Shown: positions 8,251 through 17,056, counted from the stretch's first letter. The stretch: DNA of 64,000 nucleotides from Sphingopyxis sp. YF1 (GCF_022701295.1 NZ_CP033204.1:1984001-2048000); one strand, 5' to 3'. Notes: generated by a model not told the origin, from the letters alone. Numbers and translations: made by a program.

Positions 8251-8997
8251 ATGATTCCCGATCCGCTTTTCGATTTCACCGGCAAGGTCGCGCTCGTCAC
8301 CGGCGGCTCGCGCGGGCTCGGTTACCGCATGGTCAAGGCGCTTGCCGAACGCGGCGCCGACGTGATCGTCGCGAGCCGCAAGCTCGAAAATTGCGAGAGC
8401 GTCGCCGACGAATGCCGCGCGCTCGGTCGCAAGGCGATGGCTTACGGCGTGCATTGCGGCCGCTGGGACGAGATCGACGGGCTGGTCGAGGCCGTCTATG
8501 CCGAGTTCGGCCGTATCGACATATTGATCAACAATGCCGGCATGTCGCCCGCCTGCCCCAGCCATGAAATGCCCGAAAACCTGTTCGATTCGGTGCTCAA
8601 CCTCAATTTCAAGGGCCCGTTCCGGCTCGCCAGCCAGGTCGCGCACCGGATGAGCGAGGCCGGCGGCGGCTGCATCATCAACATCAGCTCGACCGGCGCG
8701 CTGATGCCGCTGCCGATGGTCGTCCCCTATGGCTCGGCAAAAGCGGCGCTCAACGCGATGAGCGTGTCGCTGAGCCGCGAATATGCGCCGAAGGTGCGCG
8801 TCAACACGATCAGCCCCGGCCCCTTCCTGACCGACATCGCCGAGGCATGGGACCCGAAGAAGCGCGAGAGCCAGCCGGTGGCGCTGGGGCGCCCCGGACG
8901 GCCCGAGGAGATCGTCACCGCCGCCCTGATGCTCGCCAGCCCGGCATCATCCTACACCACCGGCGCGCTGGTGCGCGTCGACGGCGGGCAGCAATGA
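8251..8997 (+). CDS. SDR family oxidoreductase (classical)
   Basis: A 248-residue classical SDR with TGGSRGLG at 17-24, NNAG at 94-97, Ser147, and Tyr160/Lys164 in YGSAK. The basic residue after beta-2 (ASRK) suggests NADPH preference. It ends with the usual RVDGGQQ. In lva-type pathways an SDR oxidises the 3-hydroxyacyl-CoA made after the kinase/ACAD step, and this one could serve that role. It is the last gene of the MarR-led operon; ATG 8251 follows AGGAGAATGAG. Confidence 0.9.
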   Translation: MIPDPLFDFTGKVALVTGGSRGLGYRMVKALAERGADVIVASRKLENCESVADECRALGRKAMAYGVHCGRWDEIDGLVEAVYAEFGRIDILINNAGMSPACPSHEMPENLFDSVLNLNFKGPFRLASQVAHRMSEAGGGCIINISSTGALMPLPMVVPYGSAKAALNAMSVSLSREYAPKVRVNTISPGPFLTDIAEAWDPKKRESQPVALGRPGRPEEIVTAALMLASPASSYTTGALVRVDGGQQ

Positions 8998-9139
8998 TAA
9001 TCCTCCCTGTCGCGAAGCGATGGGGAGGGGGACCGTTCGCGAAGCGAAGGGTGGAGGGGCTGCGACGTCGCGTCCTTGCCCCTCCGTCAGCGGCTGCGCT
9101 GCTGCCACCTCCCCATCGCTCCGCGACAAGGAGGATTGG
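8998..9139. repeat. Long intergenic inverted repeat between convergent genes
   Basis: TAATCCTCCCTGTCGCGAAG at the left and CTCCGCGACAAGGAGGATTG at the right are imperfect reverse complements, flanking a GC-rich centre that holds smaller hairpins. It fills the gap between the SDR gene and a convergent flavoprotein gene and may act as a bidirectional terminator. Fragments of the same sequence recur at about 59740-59810. Confidence 0.7.
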
Positions 9140-9148
9140 GCCATTAGC

Positions 9149-10129
9149 TTATCGCCGGAACCCGGCCAGCCTTTGATCGATGATCGCCTCGGCCTCCGAG
9201 ATGATCCGGTCGATCAGTTCCTGACAGGTCGGAATATCGTGGATCAGCCCCTGCACCATCCCGGCCCAGAAAACGCCCTTCGAAAGATCGCCGGTAGCGA
9301 GCAGCTCACGCCCCGCGGTGCCCGCCACCAGTTCCTGCACATCGCCGAACTTGGCGTCGGGCTGCGCAAGGCGGCGGACGACCTCCTCGCTGACCGGGCT
9401 CTTGCCGACGCGCGCGGTGTTCTTGAAATTGCGGAAGATCAGGAAGCTTCCGCGCTCGTCATTGTCGACATAGGCCTGCTTCACATTGTCGTGCACGGGC
9501 GCTTCCTTCGTCGCGCAGAAACGCGTGCCCATGTTGATCCCCTCGGCGCCAAGGCTCAAGGCCGCGACCAGCCCGCGGCCGTCGCCAAAACCGCCGCTCG
9601 CCAGCATCGGAATCTTGACCTTGTCGGCGGCGGCAGGGATCAGGATCAGCCCCGGGATGTCGTCTTCGCCCGGGTGCCCCGCGCATTCGAAGCCGTCGAT
9701 CGAGATGATGTCGCAGCCGGCTTTTTCGGCCGACAGCGCGTGGCGCACCGCGGTGCATTTGTGCAGGATAGTGACGCCGTGCGGCTTCACCCGCGCCCAG
9801 ATCTCGCGCACCGCCGGGGTGCCCGCGGTTTCCATGATCTTGACCCCGCTCTCGACGACGGCATCGGCATAGGCGTTGTAGTCGGGCGCGTTGATCGTCG
9901 GAAAGACGGTCAGGTTGACGCCGAAGGGCTTGTCGGTCATCGACCGGCACTTCTCGATCTCGTCGCGCAGCGCCTGCGGCGTCGGCTGGGTCAGCGCGGT
10001 GATGATGCCAAGGCCGCCGGCGTTCGACACCGCGCTCGCCATCTCGGCGGTGCCGACGGCCTGCATGCCGCCCTGCACGATCGGATGTTCGATCCCCAGC
10101 ATTTCGGTGATCCGCGTCTTGAAAGCCAT
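9149..10129 (-). CDS. Nitronate monooxygenase family flavoprotein (IpdC-like possibility)
   Basis: A 326-residue FMN TIM-barrel protein of the NMO/2-nitropropane dioxygenase family. It begins LGIEHPIVQGGMQAVGTAEM, carries the ECAGHPGEDD loop with the usual active-site His, and the FMN phosphate site ASGGFGDGRGLVAAL. Many family members are not nitronate enzymes; in mycobacterial steroid catabolism the relative IpdC acts on a ring-degradation CoA intermediate, which fits this neighbourhood. ATG 10129 is chosen because GGAGG lies 8 bp upstream; the TTG at 10144 would contain that box. It is transcribed leftward from the promoter with operator copy 2. Confidence 0.86.
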   Translation of the reverse strand: MAFKTRITEMLGIEHPIVQGGMQAVGTAEMASAVSNAGGLGIITALTQPTPQALRDEIEKCRSMTDKPFGVNLTVFPTINAPDYNAYADAVVESGVKIMETAGTPAVREIWARVKPHGVTILHKCTAVRHALSAEKAGCDIISIDGFECAGHPGEDDIPGLILIPAAADKVKIPMLASGGFGDGRGLVAALSLGAEGINMGTRFCATKEAPVHDNVKQAYVDNDERGSFLIFRNFKNTARVGKSPVSEEVVRRLAQPDAKFGDVQELVAGTAGRELLATGDLSKGVFWAGMVQGLIHDIPTCQELIDRIISEAEAIIDQRLAGFRR

Positions 10130-10145
10130 CAGCCTATCCTCCAAT

Positions 10146-10166
10146 AGTTATATAACTTGGTTATAC
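10146..10166. promoter_or_regulatory. Shared operator copy 2 (divergent flavoprotein / MDR promoter)
   Basis: AGTTATATAACT, a perfect 12-bp palindrome, is followed by TGGTTATAC. It lies 17 bp before the flavoprotein start and 30 bp before the MDR start. It is the same element as at 16998, 21206 and 25198, and partly at 2982. Confidence 0.8.
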
Positions 10167-10196
10167 TTCTAAATTCGCAATGACAAGAGGTGTCCG

Positions 10197-11189
10197 ATGA
10201 CTGCTCCCCTGCCCCGCGCCGTGCGTGCCGACGAACTCGGCCCGCCCGAAAACTACACGCTCGTCGATCATGATCCGGGTCCGCCCTCCCCCACTCAAGT
10301 AAGGATTTCTATCAGGGCGGCGGGGATCAGCTTCGTCGACGTGCTCACTGCGGGGGGCGGCTATCAGGTCAAACCGCCCGTCCCCTTCATTCCCGGTAGC
10401 GAATGCGCGGGGGTCGTCGAGGCCATCGGCGCCGAGGTGTCGGGGTTTGCGGTGGGCGACCGGGTGGTCGCAAGCGGCTGGGGCGGCATGTTCGCCGACG
10501 CCGCGAACCTGCCCGCGCGCGTCGTACGCCGGATGCCCGACGCCCTGTCCTTTGCCGAGGCCGCGGTGTTCCCGGTGAGCTACGCGACCGCCTGGCATGC
10601 GCTGGTCGATCGCGGCGGGCTCAAGGCGGGCGAGACCCTGCTCGTGCTCGGCGCGGGCGGCGCCACCGGCTATGCCGCGGTGCAGATCGGCCAATATCTC
10701 GGCGCGCGGGTGATCGGATCGGCGTCCGATGCGGCCAAGCGCGACCTCGCGATCGCGGGCGGTGCCGATGCGGTGGTCGACGCGCGCAGCAGCGACTGGC
10801 GCGAGGCCGTGAAGGCCGCGAACGACGGCAAGGGGGTCGATGTCGTCTTTGACCCCGTCGGCGGCGACGCGACCGACCCCGCCTTTCGCTCGCTGGCCTG
10901 GAACGGGCGGCATCTGGTGATCGGCTTCCCGGCGGGCATCGCGGCGCTCAAGACCAATTTGCCGCTGCTCAAGGGGGCAAGCCTGATCGGGGTCGACATC
11001 CGCCAGTTCGGCATCTTCGAACCCGAAAGGAGCGATGCGAACCGCGACACGATCTTCGCACTGGCAGACGAAGGAAAGCTGCGCCCGGCGATCGCACGGA
11101 CCTATCCGCTCGACCAGTTCCGCGCGGCGATGACCGATGCGGCGGCGGGCAAGAGCGCGGGGCGCGTCGTGCTGGTGACGGGTCAATAG
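10197..11189 (+). CDS. Zinc-independent MDR, NADPH:quinone oxidoreductase-like
   Basis: A 330-residue medium-chain dehydrogenase/reductase of the quinone-oxidoreductase type. It has no structural-zinc cysteine cluster. GSECAGVVEAIGAEVSGF and GDRVVAS mark the catalytic domain, and VLGAGGATGYAAVQIGQ is the nucleotide-binding loop. Family members reduce quinones or enoyl/enone substrates with NADPH. ATG 10197 follows AAGAGG. It is a single rightward gene diverging from the flavoprotein gene over operator copy 2, so both are probably co-regulated. Confidence 0.9.
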   Translation: MTAPLPRAVRADELGPPENYTLVDHDPGPPSPTQVRISIRAAGISFVDVLTAGGGYQVKPPVPFIPGSECAGVVEAIGAEVSGFAVGDRVVASGWGGMFADAANLPARVVRRMPDALSFAEAAVFPVSYATAWHALVDRGGLKAGETLLVLGAGGATGYAAVQIGQYLGARVIGSASDAAKRDLAIAGGADAVVDARSSDWREAVKAANDGKGVDVVFDPVGGDATDPAFRSLAWNGRHLVIGFPAGIAALKTNLPLLKGASLIGVDIRQFGIFEPERSDANRDTIFALADEGKLRPAIARTYPLDQFRAAMTDAAAGKSAGRVVLVTGQ

Positions 11190-11219
11190 TCCGCCCTGTT
11201 CGGGCCAGATCGTTCATGA

Positions 11220-11286
11220 CCGTAGCCCTGAGCTTGTCGAAGGGCGCGTCTCGGCGAGGCGCCCTTCGACAAGCTCAGGGCTACGG
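11220..11286. repeat. REP-like palindrome (CTGAGCTTGTCGAAGGG type)
   Basis: Two 28-bp perfectly complementary arms (11220-11247 and 11259-11286), reading CCGTAGCCCTGAGCTTGTCG onward, flank an 11-bp loop. It sits between the convergent MDR and second flavoprotein genes. The same family recurs at 17909, 22767 and 34820, always between convergent genes. Confidence 0.9.
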
Positions 11287-11380
11287 TTCGGTTGAGGCCC
11301 GGCAGAACTCTGGCCGTGCACCGTGGCGAAGCGCCGAAGACGGCTTCGCTACGCGCGATGACGATGCCCTTGCCGCCAGT

Positions 11381-12310
11381 TCACCCCCAATCCGCCGTCA
11401 CGTCCGCCAACCGCCTGCGCCAGTCCGGTCCCACCGGCAGCGCCTCGAACTCACCCTTCAACCGCGCGACCAACGCCGCAACCGGCTCGACCGCGTCGAT
11501 CAGCCCGACGCTCTGCCCCGCGCTCCAGATATCGCGCCACGGTTTCACGCCCTCGGGCATCGGCGAGCGGACAGTGGGCAGCGCTTTCGCATCGAGCCCG
11601 ACCGCCTCAATCGATTGCCGCATCCAGTGCGCGGGCACGCCGTTCATCGCCGCCGAAGCGACGATGTCGTCGGCGCCGACCGCGGGGATCATGTCGCGAT
11701 GTCCCGCGACCACCCCGCTTTCGGGGGTCGCGATAAAGCGCGTCCCCATGCACGCAATGTCGCCACCGAGCGCCAGCGCTGCGGCGATTCCGTGCGCGTC
11801 GGCGATGCCGCCCGCGACGATCAGCAAGCCGTCGAACATCCGCCGCACCGCCGGTACGAACGCCATCGGGGTCAGGAAACCCGTATGCCCGCCGGCCCCG
11901 GCGCAGGTCAGCATCAACCCGTCGGCGCCCGCCGCGATCGCCTTTTCGGCATGCTTCATCGTGGTGACGTCGTGGACGACCCGCCCGCCCCAGCCATGCA
12001 CCCGCTCGACGAGCGCCGACGGGTCGCCGAGGCTCGAGAGGACGAGCGGGACGCGATAGCGCTCCAGCAGGTCGAGCCGGTCGGCGCCCGCGGGATCGCT
12101 GCCCCAGCGCGCGGGCATGTTGACGATCGGCGGCGCGCCGCCCGCGTCGGCAAGCGCCTTCAGATAATCCTCGAATTGTTCGAACGGCGTGATGGTGCCG
12201 CCCTGCCAGCCGCCGACGACGCCCGCGCGGCAACAGGCGGTGGCGAGCGGCACCGACGAAGCAAAGCTCATTGGCGCGCACATTAGCGGAAGCGCAAGGT
12301 TCGCGAACAT
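11381..12310 (-). CDS. Nitronate monooxygenase family flavoprotein, second copy
   Basis: A 309-residue FMN TIM-barrel protein. LPLMCAPMSFASSVPLATAC replaces the usual VQGGM opening, but the core is clear: GADGLMLTCAGAGGHTGF with the active-site His, and IVAGGIADAHGIAAALALGG for FMN phosphate. It is distinct from the copy at 9149, suggesting a different substrate or reaction. ATG 12310 is 5 bp after the stop of the CrtC/AttH-like gene, so it lies in the leftward operon from the 17.0 kb promoter. A role as enoyl or quinone reductase or as an IpdC relative is inference. Confidence 0.85.
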   Translation of the reverse strand: MFANLALPLMCAPMSFASSVPLATACCRAGVVGGWQGGTITPFEQFEDYLKALADAGGAPPIVNMPARWGSDPAGADRLDLLERYRVPLVLSSLGDPSALVERVHGWGGRVVHDVTTMKHAEKAIAAGADGLMLTCAGAGGHTGFLTPMAFVPAVRRMFDGLLIVAGGIADAHGIAAALALGGDIACMGTRFIATPESGVVAGHRDMIPAVGADDIVASAAMNGVPAHWMRQSIEAVGLDAKALPTVRSPMPEGVKPWRDIWSAGQSVGLIDAVEPVAALVARLKGEFEALPVGPDWRRRLADVTADWG

Positions 12311-12315
12311 CGCGG

Positions 12316-13374
12316 TCAGGCGGTGGCCTTCAGCGCGTCGAGCACGCGGACGAAATGGATGGGGTTCCACACATCCTGATCCTCGCCCCAGCCGATGCCG
12401 CCGTCAATGTCCCAGCGCATCAGCTGGTTCACACCATAGCCTGCCTCGCTCATCGTGCTGACGGTGAAGCCTTCGCTCTTCATTTCGCGGCCATGCTCGT
12501 CGACCAGCTCGACCTGCATATGCGTGCTCCAGCCGGTGTGCGGGCTGCGGAACACGCGCATGCGCGACTTGCTCGCGTCGAGGCTGCCGAACTGGCCGTC
12601 GCGGCGGATCCAGCCCGCATTCATCGGCGACCAGCCCTCGGCGTCGCCGTCCTGCACCCGCGCGAAGCCGAGGAAACCCGTGCCGTCGCTGCGGTGGCCG
12701 AAGATATACTGGATGCGCCCGCGCCCACGCTCGCGTTCGATCTCGCGCCAGCGCGCACCGCCGGGGTGCTTCACCCGCTCGATGTCGCTCGCATAGACTT
12801 TGGGGCTCGCGGCATAGGGCCCGCCGCGCGGCCCCCAGGTGCGGTCGCGCACGCCGATGCCGTCGATGCGGATCTTCTCGCCGCGCAGGGTCATCCAGCC
12901 CTCGACATGGCCGAGCTGGTCGTAATGCGGGGTCGCCATGAACGGCGGCTTGCCGGGCGGGAAGCGATGCGGTTCGTGGAGGCCGGTGTGCGTGAAGTCG
13001 AGCGCAAAGCCGCGCGCCGGGTCCTCATACTGCAGATGATATTTCATCCCCGGCTCGATCATCCTGAGGCTGTAGCCCGCCCCGTTCCTGTCGCCCGGAA
13101 AGACGATGTCGGTGAGGTCGGGGGCGTCGGGCATCGCCGCTTCCTCGACCTTGCGGTAATAGGCCATCCGCGCCTGGTCATAGCCTTCATCGTCCCACGC
13201 GAAGATGCGCCAGGTCACCGCCTTGCGGTTCGGATAATAGGGCGCGTGGATCCAGCAGCCGATCTTGCGTTCGGGGATGTTGAACGACCACCAGTTGGTC
13301 TCGGTCTCATAAGGATCGTCGGACAGCTGGTGATAGCGGTCGTCTTCCGGCCTGAACGCCAGATCGTCGGTCAT
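12316..13374 (-). CDS. CrtC/AttH-like (DUF7064/7065-type) protein
   Basis: A 352-residue protein rich in Trp, Tyr and Gly with no signal peptide. It starts LSDDPYETETNWWSFNIPER and contains DGIGVRDRTWGPRGG, a pattern I associate with the AttH/CrtC lipocalin-like fold (hydroxyneurosporene synthase-like, now DUF7064/7065). Such proteins often lie in sphingomonad and actinobacterial lipid or terpenoid catabolic clusters, but the reaction is unknown. CrtC is a hydratase of isolated C=C bonds, so a cofactor-free hydratase or isomerase role is possible. It abuts the WS/DGAT gene with no gap. The family call is from memory. Confidence 0.65.
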   Translation of the reverse strand: MTDDLAFRPEDDRYHQLSDDPYETETNWWSFNIPERKIGCWIHAPYYPNRKAVTWRIFAWDDEGYDQARMAYYRKVEEAAMPDAPDLTDIVFPGDRNGAGYSLRMIEPGMKYHLQYEDPARGFALDFTHTGLHEPHRFPPGKPPFMATPHYDQLGHVEGWMTLRGEKIRIDGIGVRDRTWGPRGGPYAASPKVYASDIERVKHPGGARWREIERERGRGRIQYIFGHRSDGTGFLGFARVQDGDAEGWSPMNAGWIRRDGQFGSLDASKSRMRVFRSPHTGWSTHMQVELVDEHGREMKSEGFTVSTMSEAGYGVNQLMRWDIDGGIGWGEDQDVWNPIHFVRVLDALKATA

Positions 13375-14745
13375 CTAAAGCCCCTCCAGTTCGTCGAGTG
13401 CGGCGGCGAACAGCGCCGCGATGCGCCCCGCGTCGGCGATCTTTTCGGCATCGGCGATCACGCCCATGTCGAGATTGTCGCCGCTGCGCCGCGAGGTAAT
13501 GTTGAGAAAACGGCCCGATCCGATGATCGGCACCGGATAGTTGTGGCGCTGGCGAAAGCCCGCATAGCTGCGCGCCGCGGCCGGCCCCGGCACGTTCGAC
13601 AATGTCAGATTGCCCGGCAATAGCCTCCTGCCGCCCGCCATCCGCTCGGCAAAGGCGGCGCGGCGGTCCTTGGCGCCAAAGGGCTTGTCGGCGGCGTCGA
13701 GCAGCGCCTCGTCGTGCGGTGTCCGCCGCATCTCGGCCGCCATCGAGGCCTGGATCGCGCGCAGCCGCGCGACCGGATCGGCGAGATGCGTCGCGAGATG
13801 CGGGTGCAGCGCGACGATGCGGTTGCCGAAATCGCCATGCTCGGGGCGGCGATAGGAGCGCGCCGAATTGATCACCACCGGGGTGTCGGGAAGGTCGCCG
13901 GCCTCGATCAGAAAGGCGCGGATCGCTCCGCTCGCGAGCGTCAGGAAGATGTCGTTGACCGTCGCGCCCAGCGCCTGCCCGGCCGCCTTGACCCGCGCGA
14001 GCGGCACGCTGATCGTCGCATAGCGGCGGCGCGCCGAGGTCGGTCCCGACATCCTGAGCTGCGGCGTCGACGCGCGTTCGCCCTTGTGCCCCTCGAGTTC
14101 GGCGAGCGCCGCCTTGCGCCGCTCCGACTGGGCGGCGCGCAATTCGGCTTGGTCGGCGTAGTGCGTCTGCGCCAGCACGCGCCAGGTGCCCGCGTCGGGC
14201 AGCACCGCATCGGCGCTGCGCGGCGGCACCGGCGGGGCGGCATCGCTGAGCAGCCCGAGCACCGTCTGAAAGCCGATGCCGTCGGCGACGCTGTGATGCA
14301 TCTTGAGGTAGAGCGCGCTGCCGCCGTCCGCGAGCCGTTCGAAGACATGCGCCGCAAAGGGCGGCCCTTCGAGGTCGAGCCGCCGCATGTTGAGCATCGC
14401 GACCGCCTCGTACAGTTCGGCCTCGCTCCACGCCCCTGGATGCGGCTGGACCGCGACGAGCGCATCGAGATTGCACGTCGCCAGATCGGCCCAGACGTCC
14501 GAATCGAACCCGTCGGGGGCTTCGTGAAGCCGCGCGAGCAGCGGCGTCGCGGGCAGCCGCTCGGCGAACTGGCGGCGGATCGCGGCGGCAAACCCCTCCT
14601 GCTCCGCGGGGGGCACGTCGAGCAGGATCAGCGCGCCGACATGCATCGGCGACGCATCGGTTTCCGACAGGATCATGAAATGATCGTCGGGGCGCAGCCG
14701 GCGCACGCCGGGGGCGAGCTGCAGCGGGTCGGCGGCGTCGCTCAC
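13375..14745 (-). CDS. WS/DGAT-type O-acyltransferase
   Basis: A 456-residue wax ester synthase/diacylglycerol acyltransferase. It opens with LRPDDHFMILSETDASPMHV, typical of the family. The catalytic motif HHSVADG (HHxxxDG) is at 150-156, and the second-domain motif NDIFLTLASGAIR and the SNVPGP loop are present. It would transfer an acyl group from acyl-CoA to an alcohol or glyceride. I chose GTG 14745, 5 bp past the ACAD stop; upstream ATGs would lie deep in the ACAD gene. In a catabolic operon it might store acyl-CoA as neutral lipid or acylate a hydroxylated substrate. Confidence 0.88.
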   Translation of the reverse strand: MSDAADPLQLAPGVRRLRPDDHFMILSETDASPMHVGALILLDVPPAEQEGFAAAIRRQFAERLPATPLLARLHEAPDGFDSDVWADLATCNLDALVAVQPHPGAWSEAELYEAVAMLNMRRLDLEGPPFAAHVFERLADGGSALYLKMHHSVADGIGFQTVLGLLSDAAPPVPPRSADAVLPDAGTWRVLAQTHYADQAELRAAQSERRKAALAELEGHKGERASTPQLRMSGPTSARRRYATISVPLARVKAAGQALGATVNDIFLTLASGAIRAFLIEAGDLPDTPVVINSARSYRRPEHGDFGNRIVALHPHLATHLADPVARLRAIQASMAAEMRRTPHDEALLDAADKPFGAKDRRAAFAERMAGGRRLLPGNLTLSNVPGPAAARSYAGFRQRHNYPVPIIGSGRFLNITSRRSGDNLDMGVIADAEKIADAGRIAALFAAALDELEGL

Positions 14746-14749
14746 CGCG

Positions 14750-15745
14750 TCACCATCCCGCGAGCGCCGCCGCCCGCGCGCGGTGCGCGGCGGGGCTTCC
14801 GAGCCATGCCCGGTCAAAAGCCGCGCGACGAAACCAGTAATGGAGTCCATATTCCCAAGTGTACCCGATACCCCCGTGCGCGGCGACCGCCGCCCGGGTC
14901 GCCCTGACGTAGACGTCGCACAGGTGGGCCTTTGCCATCGCCGCGGCGCGCGGCGCGTCGGGCAGCTGCGAATCCCACGCATAGGCGGCGTACCAGACGA
15001 GCGCGCGCGCGGGCTCGACGTCGAGCGCCATGTGCGCGAGCTGGTGTTTCAGCCCCTGGAAACGGCCGATCGGCTGGCCGAACTGCTCGCGCTCCTTGGC
15101 ATAGGCGACGCTCATGTCGGTCACTTTCTGCGCGCCCCCCAGCGCGTCGGCGGCGACGAGCACCAGCGCCGCGTCGGCAAGGCGGGCGGTCATCGGGTCG
15201 GACGCCGCGAACAGCGCCGTGCCGGCGTCGGCCGCAACCCCGACCTTCGACACCGGCCGGCTGCGGTCGGACGCCGGAACCGCCTCGATCGTTGCGTCCG
15301 CGGCGGCGACGAGCCGCACCCCGGCTGCCCGGTCGACGATCAGGAACAGGTCGGCGGCGCGCGCGCAGGCGACATAGGCGCTGCCGCCGTCGACCAGCGC
15401 CGCGACCTTTGTCCCCCCGGCCAGTCCGTCGAGATGCGCCTTCGCCGCGGCATCGCCGCTGCACGCCACCGCTGCGACGGCCAGCAGCTGACCGATCAGC
15501 GGCCCCGGCGCTGCCGCCTCGCCCGCGATCTCGCAGACCAGCGCCGCCTCGAGCAGCCCCATGCCGCTGTCGGGCGCCAGCAAGCCGCCGATCCCGAGCG
15601 CCATCAGCGCGTCCCAGCTCGCCCGGTCGAAATCGTCGGCACCGTCGGCAAAGGCGTGCAGCCTTTCCATCGGCCAATGGTCGGCCAGCGTCCCGCGGAC
15701 CGCGTCCTGAATCGCCGTCTGTTCTGGGGTCAGGTGAAAATGCAT
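14750..15745 (-). CDS. Acyl-CoA dehydrogenase, small subunit of pair 1
   Basis: A 331-residue ACAD-family protein, shorter than the usual 380-400. It has the N-terminal FHLTPEQTAIQDAVRGTLAD helix and the C-terminal core KEREQFGQPIGRFQGLKHQL and AHGGIGYTWEYGLHYWFRR. The position of the catalytic base is not filled: the segment ADAALVLVAADALGGAQ has no Glu. This matches the non-catalytic chains of heterotetrameric ACADs such as mycobacterial ChsE-type FadE pairs. Its gene starts 3 bp after the stop of the large subunit at 15749-16960, so I read them as one enzyme. Confidence 0.87.
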   Translation of the reverse strand: MHFHLTPEQTAIQDAVRGTLADHWPMERLHAFADGADDFDRASWDALMALGIGGLLAPDSGMGLLEAALVCEIAGEAAAPGPLIGQLLAVAAVACSGDAAAKAHLDGLAGGTKVAALVDGGSAYVACARAADLFLIVDRAAGVRLVAAADATIEAVPASDRSRPVSKVGVAADAGTALFAASDPMTARLADAALVLVAADALGGAQKVTDMSVAYAKEREQFGQPIGRFQGLKHQLAHMALDVEPARALVWYAAYAWDSQLPDAPRAAAMAKAHLCDVYVRATRAAVAAHGGIGYTWEYGLHYWFRRAAFDRAWLGSPAAHRARAAALAGW

Positions 15746-15748
15746 CGC

Positions 15749-16960
15749 TCAGCGCTCCCCGCTCATCGCCAGGTCGCGGGGCAGGCCCAGCCCGCGTTCG
15801 CCGATGATGTTGCGCTGGATGTTCGATGCGCCCCCCGCGATCGAATTGCCGAGGCTGCCCATGATCTGGTCCATCCATTTTTCGGGGCCCCGCGGCCCGC
15901 GATGGCCGCGCCCGCCCGCGCCCACGGGTTCGACGAAACCATGTTCGCCGATCAGTTCCTGCGCCAGCAATGCCATTTCGTGCCCGGTCTCGGTCAGCAG
16001 CAGCTTCATCATCAGCGCCACCGGCCCGGCATCCTCGCCCGCGGCGGCACAGCTGAACAGGCGATAGCTCGAATAGCGGTGCGACAGCACGAACCCCTCG
16101 ATCTGGGCCAGCCTGTCGCGCACCAGCGGTTCGTCGATACGCCCGACCTCCTTCGCCAGCTCGACCAGCTTCGCGAACTGGCGGCCCAGCCCGTCGGCAC
16201 CGCCGATGCTCGCGCGCTCGTGCTTCAGCGTCGTGCGGCTGACGTACCAGCCCTGCCCGCGCGCGCCGACCTGCCAGCTCACCGGCGTCTCGGCATTGTC
16301 GAAAAAGAATTCGCAGAAGGTATGGTCGCCTTCCTCGCCGGTCATCTGGCGGATCGGGCGGCGGGTGATGCCCGGCTGGTCCAGATCGATCAGCAGATAG
16401 GTGATGCCGTCATGCTTGGGCGCGTCGGGTTCGGTGCGCACCAGCATGAACATGTGCGTCGCCTGCATGCCCTGCGACGTCCAGATCTTCTGGCCGTTGA
16501 TGATCCATTTGCTGCCGTCGGCGGACAATTCGCCGCGCGTCCGCACGCTGGCCAGGTCGCTGCCCGAACCGGGCTCCGAATAACCCTGCCCCCAGATATA
16601 ATCGCCTTCGACCGTCGCCCGGATGAAAAGCGCCTTCTGCTCCTCGCTGCCCTTTTCGAGCAGCGTCGGCACGGTCATGTTCATGCCGTTACCGCCGACC
16701 TCCATCGGCGCGCGCGCGCGCTGATATTCCTCGCGGATCACCTGCGCGCGGATCACGTCGACCGGCTGCTCCGACCCGCCATATTGCTTTGGAATCGCGC
16801 GATAGAGATGCCCCTGCTCGGTCGCGAGCGCGCGAAAGGTGCGAACGAAAGCCTTCAGGTCGGGGCCGCGCAGCTCGGCGGGCGGCGGCCAGTGCAGCGA
16901 CAGAAAGGCCCGCACTTCGGCGCGATAGGCCTCGGCGGCTTCGCCATAGCTCAGATCCAT
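15749..16960 (-). CDS. Acyl-CoA dehydrogenase, large subunit of pair 1
   Basis: A 403-residue FAD-dependent ACAD. Recognisable parts are WGQGYSEPGSGSDLASVRT, KWIINGQKIWTSQG, and HERASIGGADG, whose Glu is in the IVD/FadE26-like position of the catalytic base. The C terminus SLGNSIAGGASNIQRNII replaces the YEGT type. It probably forms an alpha2beta2 enzyme with the next gene and introduces a 2,3 double bond in a bulky or branched acyl-CoA. It is first in a leftward operon (two ACADs, WS/DGAT, CrtC/AttH-like, flavoprotein) running from the divergent promoter with operator copy 3. Confidence 0.9.
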   Translation of the reverse strand: MDLSYGEAAEAYRAEVRAFLSLHWPPPAELRGPDLKAFVRTFRALATEQGHLYRAIPKQYGGSEQPVDVIRAQVIREEYQRARAPMEVGGNGMNMTVPTLLEKGSEEQKALFIRATVEGDYIWGQGYSEPGSGSDLASVRTRGELSADGSKWIINGQKIWTSQGMQATHMFMLVRTEPDAPKHDGITYLLIDLDQPGITRRPIRQMTGEEGDHTFCEFFFDNAETPVSWQVGARGQGWYVSRTTLKHERASIGGADGLGRQFAKLVELAKEVGRIDEPLVRDRLAQIEGFVLSHRYSSYRLFSCAAAGEDAGPVALMMKLLLTETGHEMALLAQELIGEHGFVEPVGAGGRGHRGPRGPEKWMDQIMGSLGNSIAGGASNIQRNIIGERGLGLPRDLAMSGER

Positions 16961-16997
16961 CGCTCGTCTCCCTCGTTTCCGGCGAATCCTATGCCCG

Positions 16998-17018
16998 AGT
17001 TATATAACTACGTCAAAC
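16998..17018. promoter_or_regulatory. Shared operator copy 3 (divergent ACAD / thioesterase promoter)
   Basis: AGTTATATAACT, the perfect palindrome, is followed by ACGTCAAAC. It lies 37 bp before the ACAD start and 38 bp before the thioesterase start, almost exactly midway between them. Confidence 0.8.
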
Positions 17019-17056
17019 ATGTTGTGTTGCACGGGAAGCGTGATAGGACGCGCCGC

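Noticed and set aside
9149..12310. True nitronate (2-nitropropane) detoxification by the two NMO-family proteins
   Set aside because: Context is acyl-CoA catabolism and the family has many other roles, so a nitronate substrate is not supported beyond the family name.
17001..17012. Reading AGTTATATAACT simply as a -10 promoter box
   Set aside because: TATAAC can be a -10 on either strand, but conservation over 21 bp including the non-promoter arm AGGTnAtaC and perfect symmetry at several sites fits a protein-binding site better.
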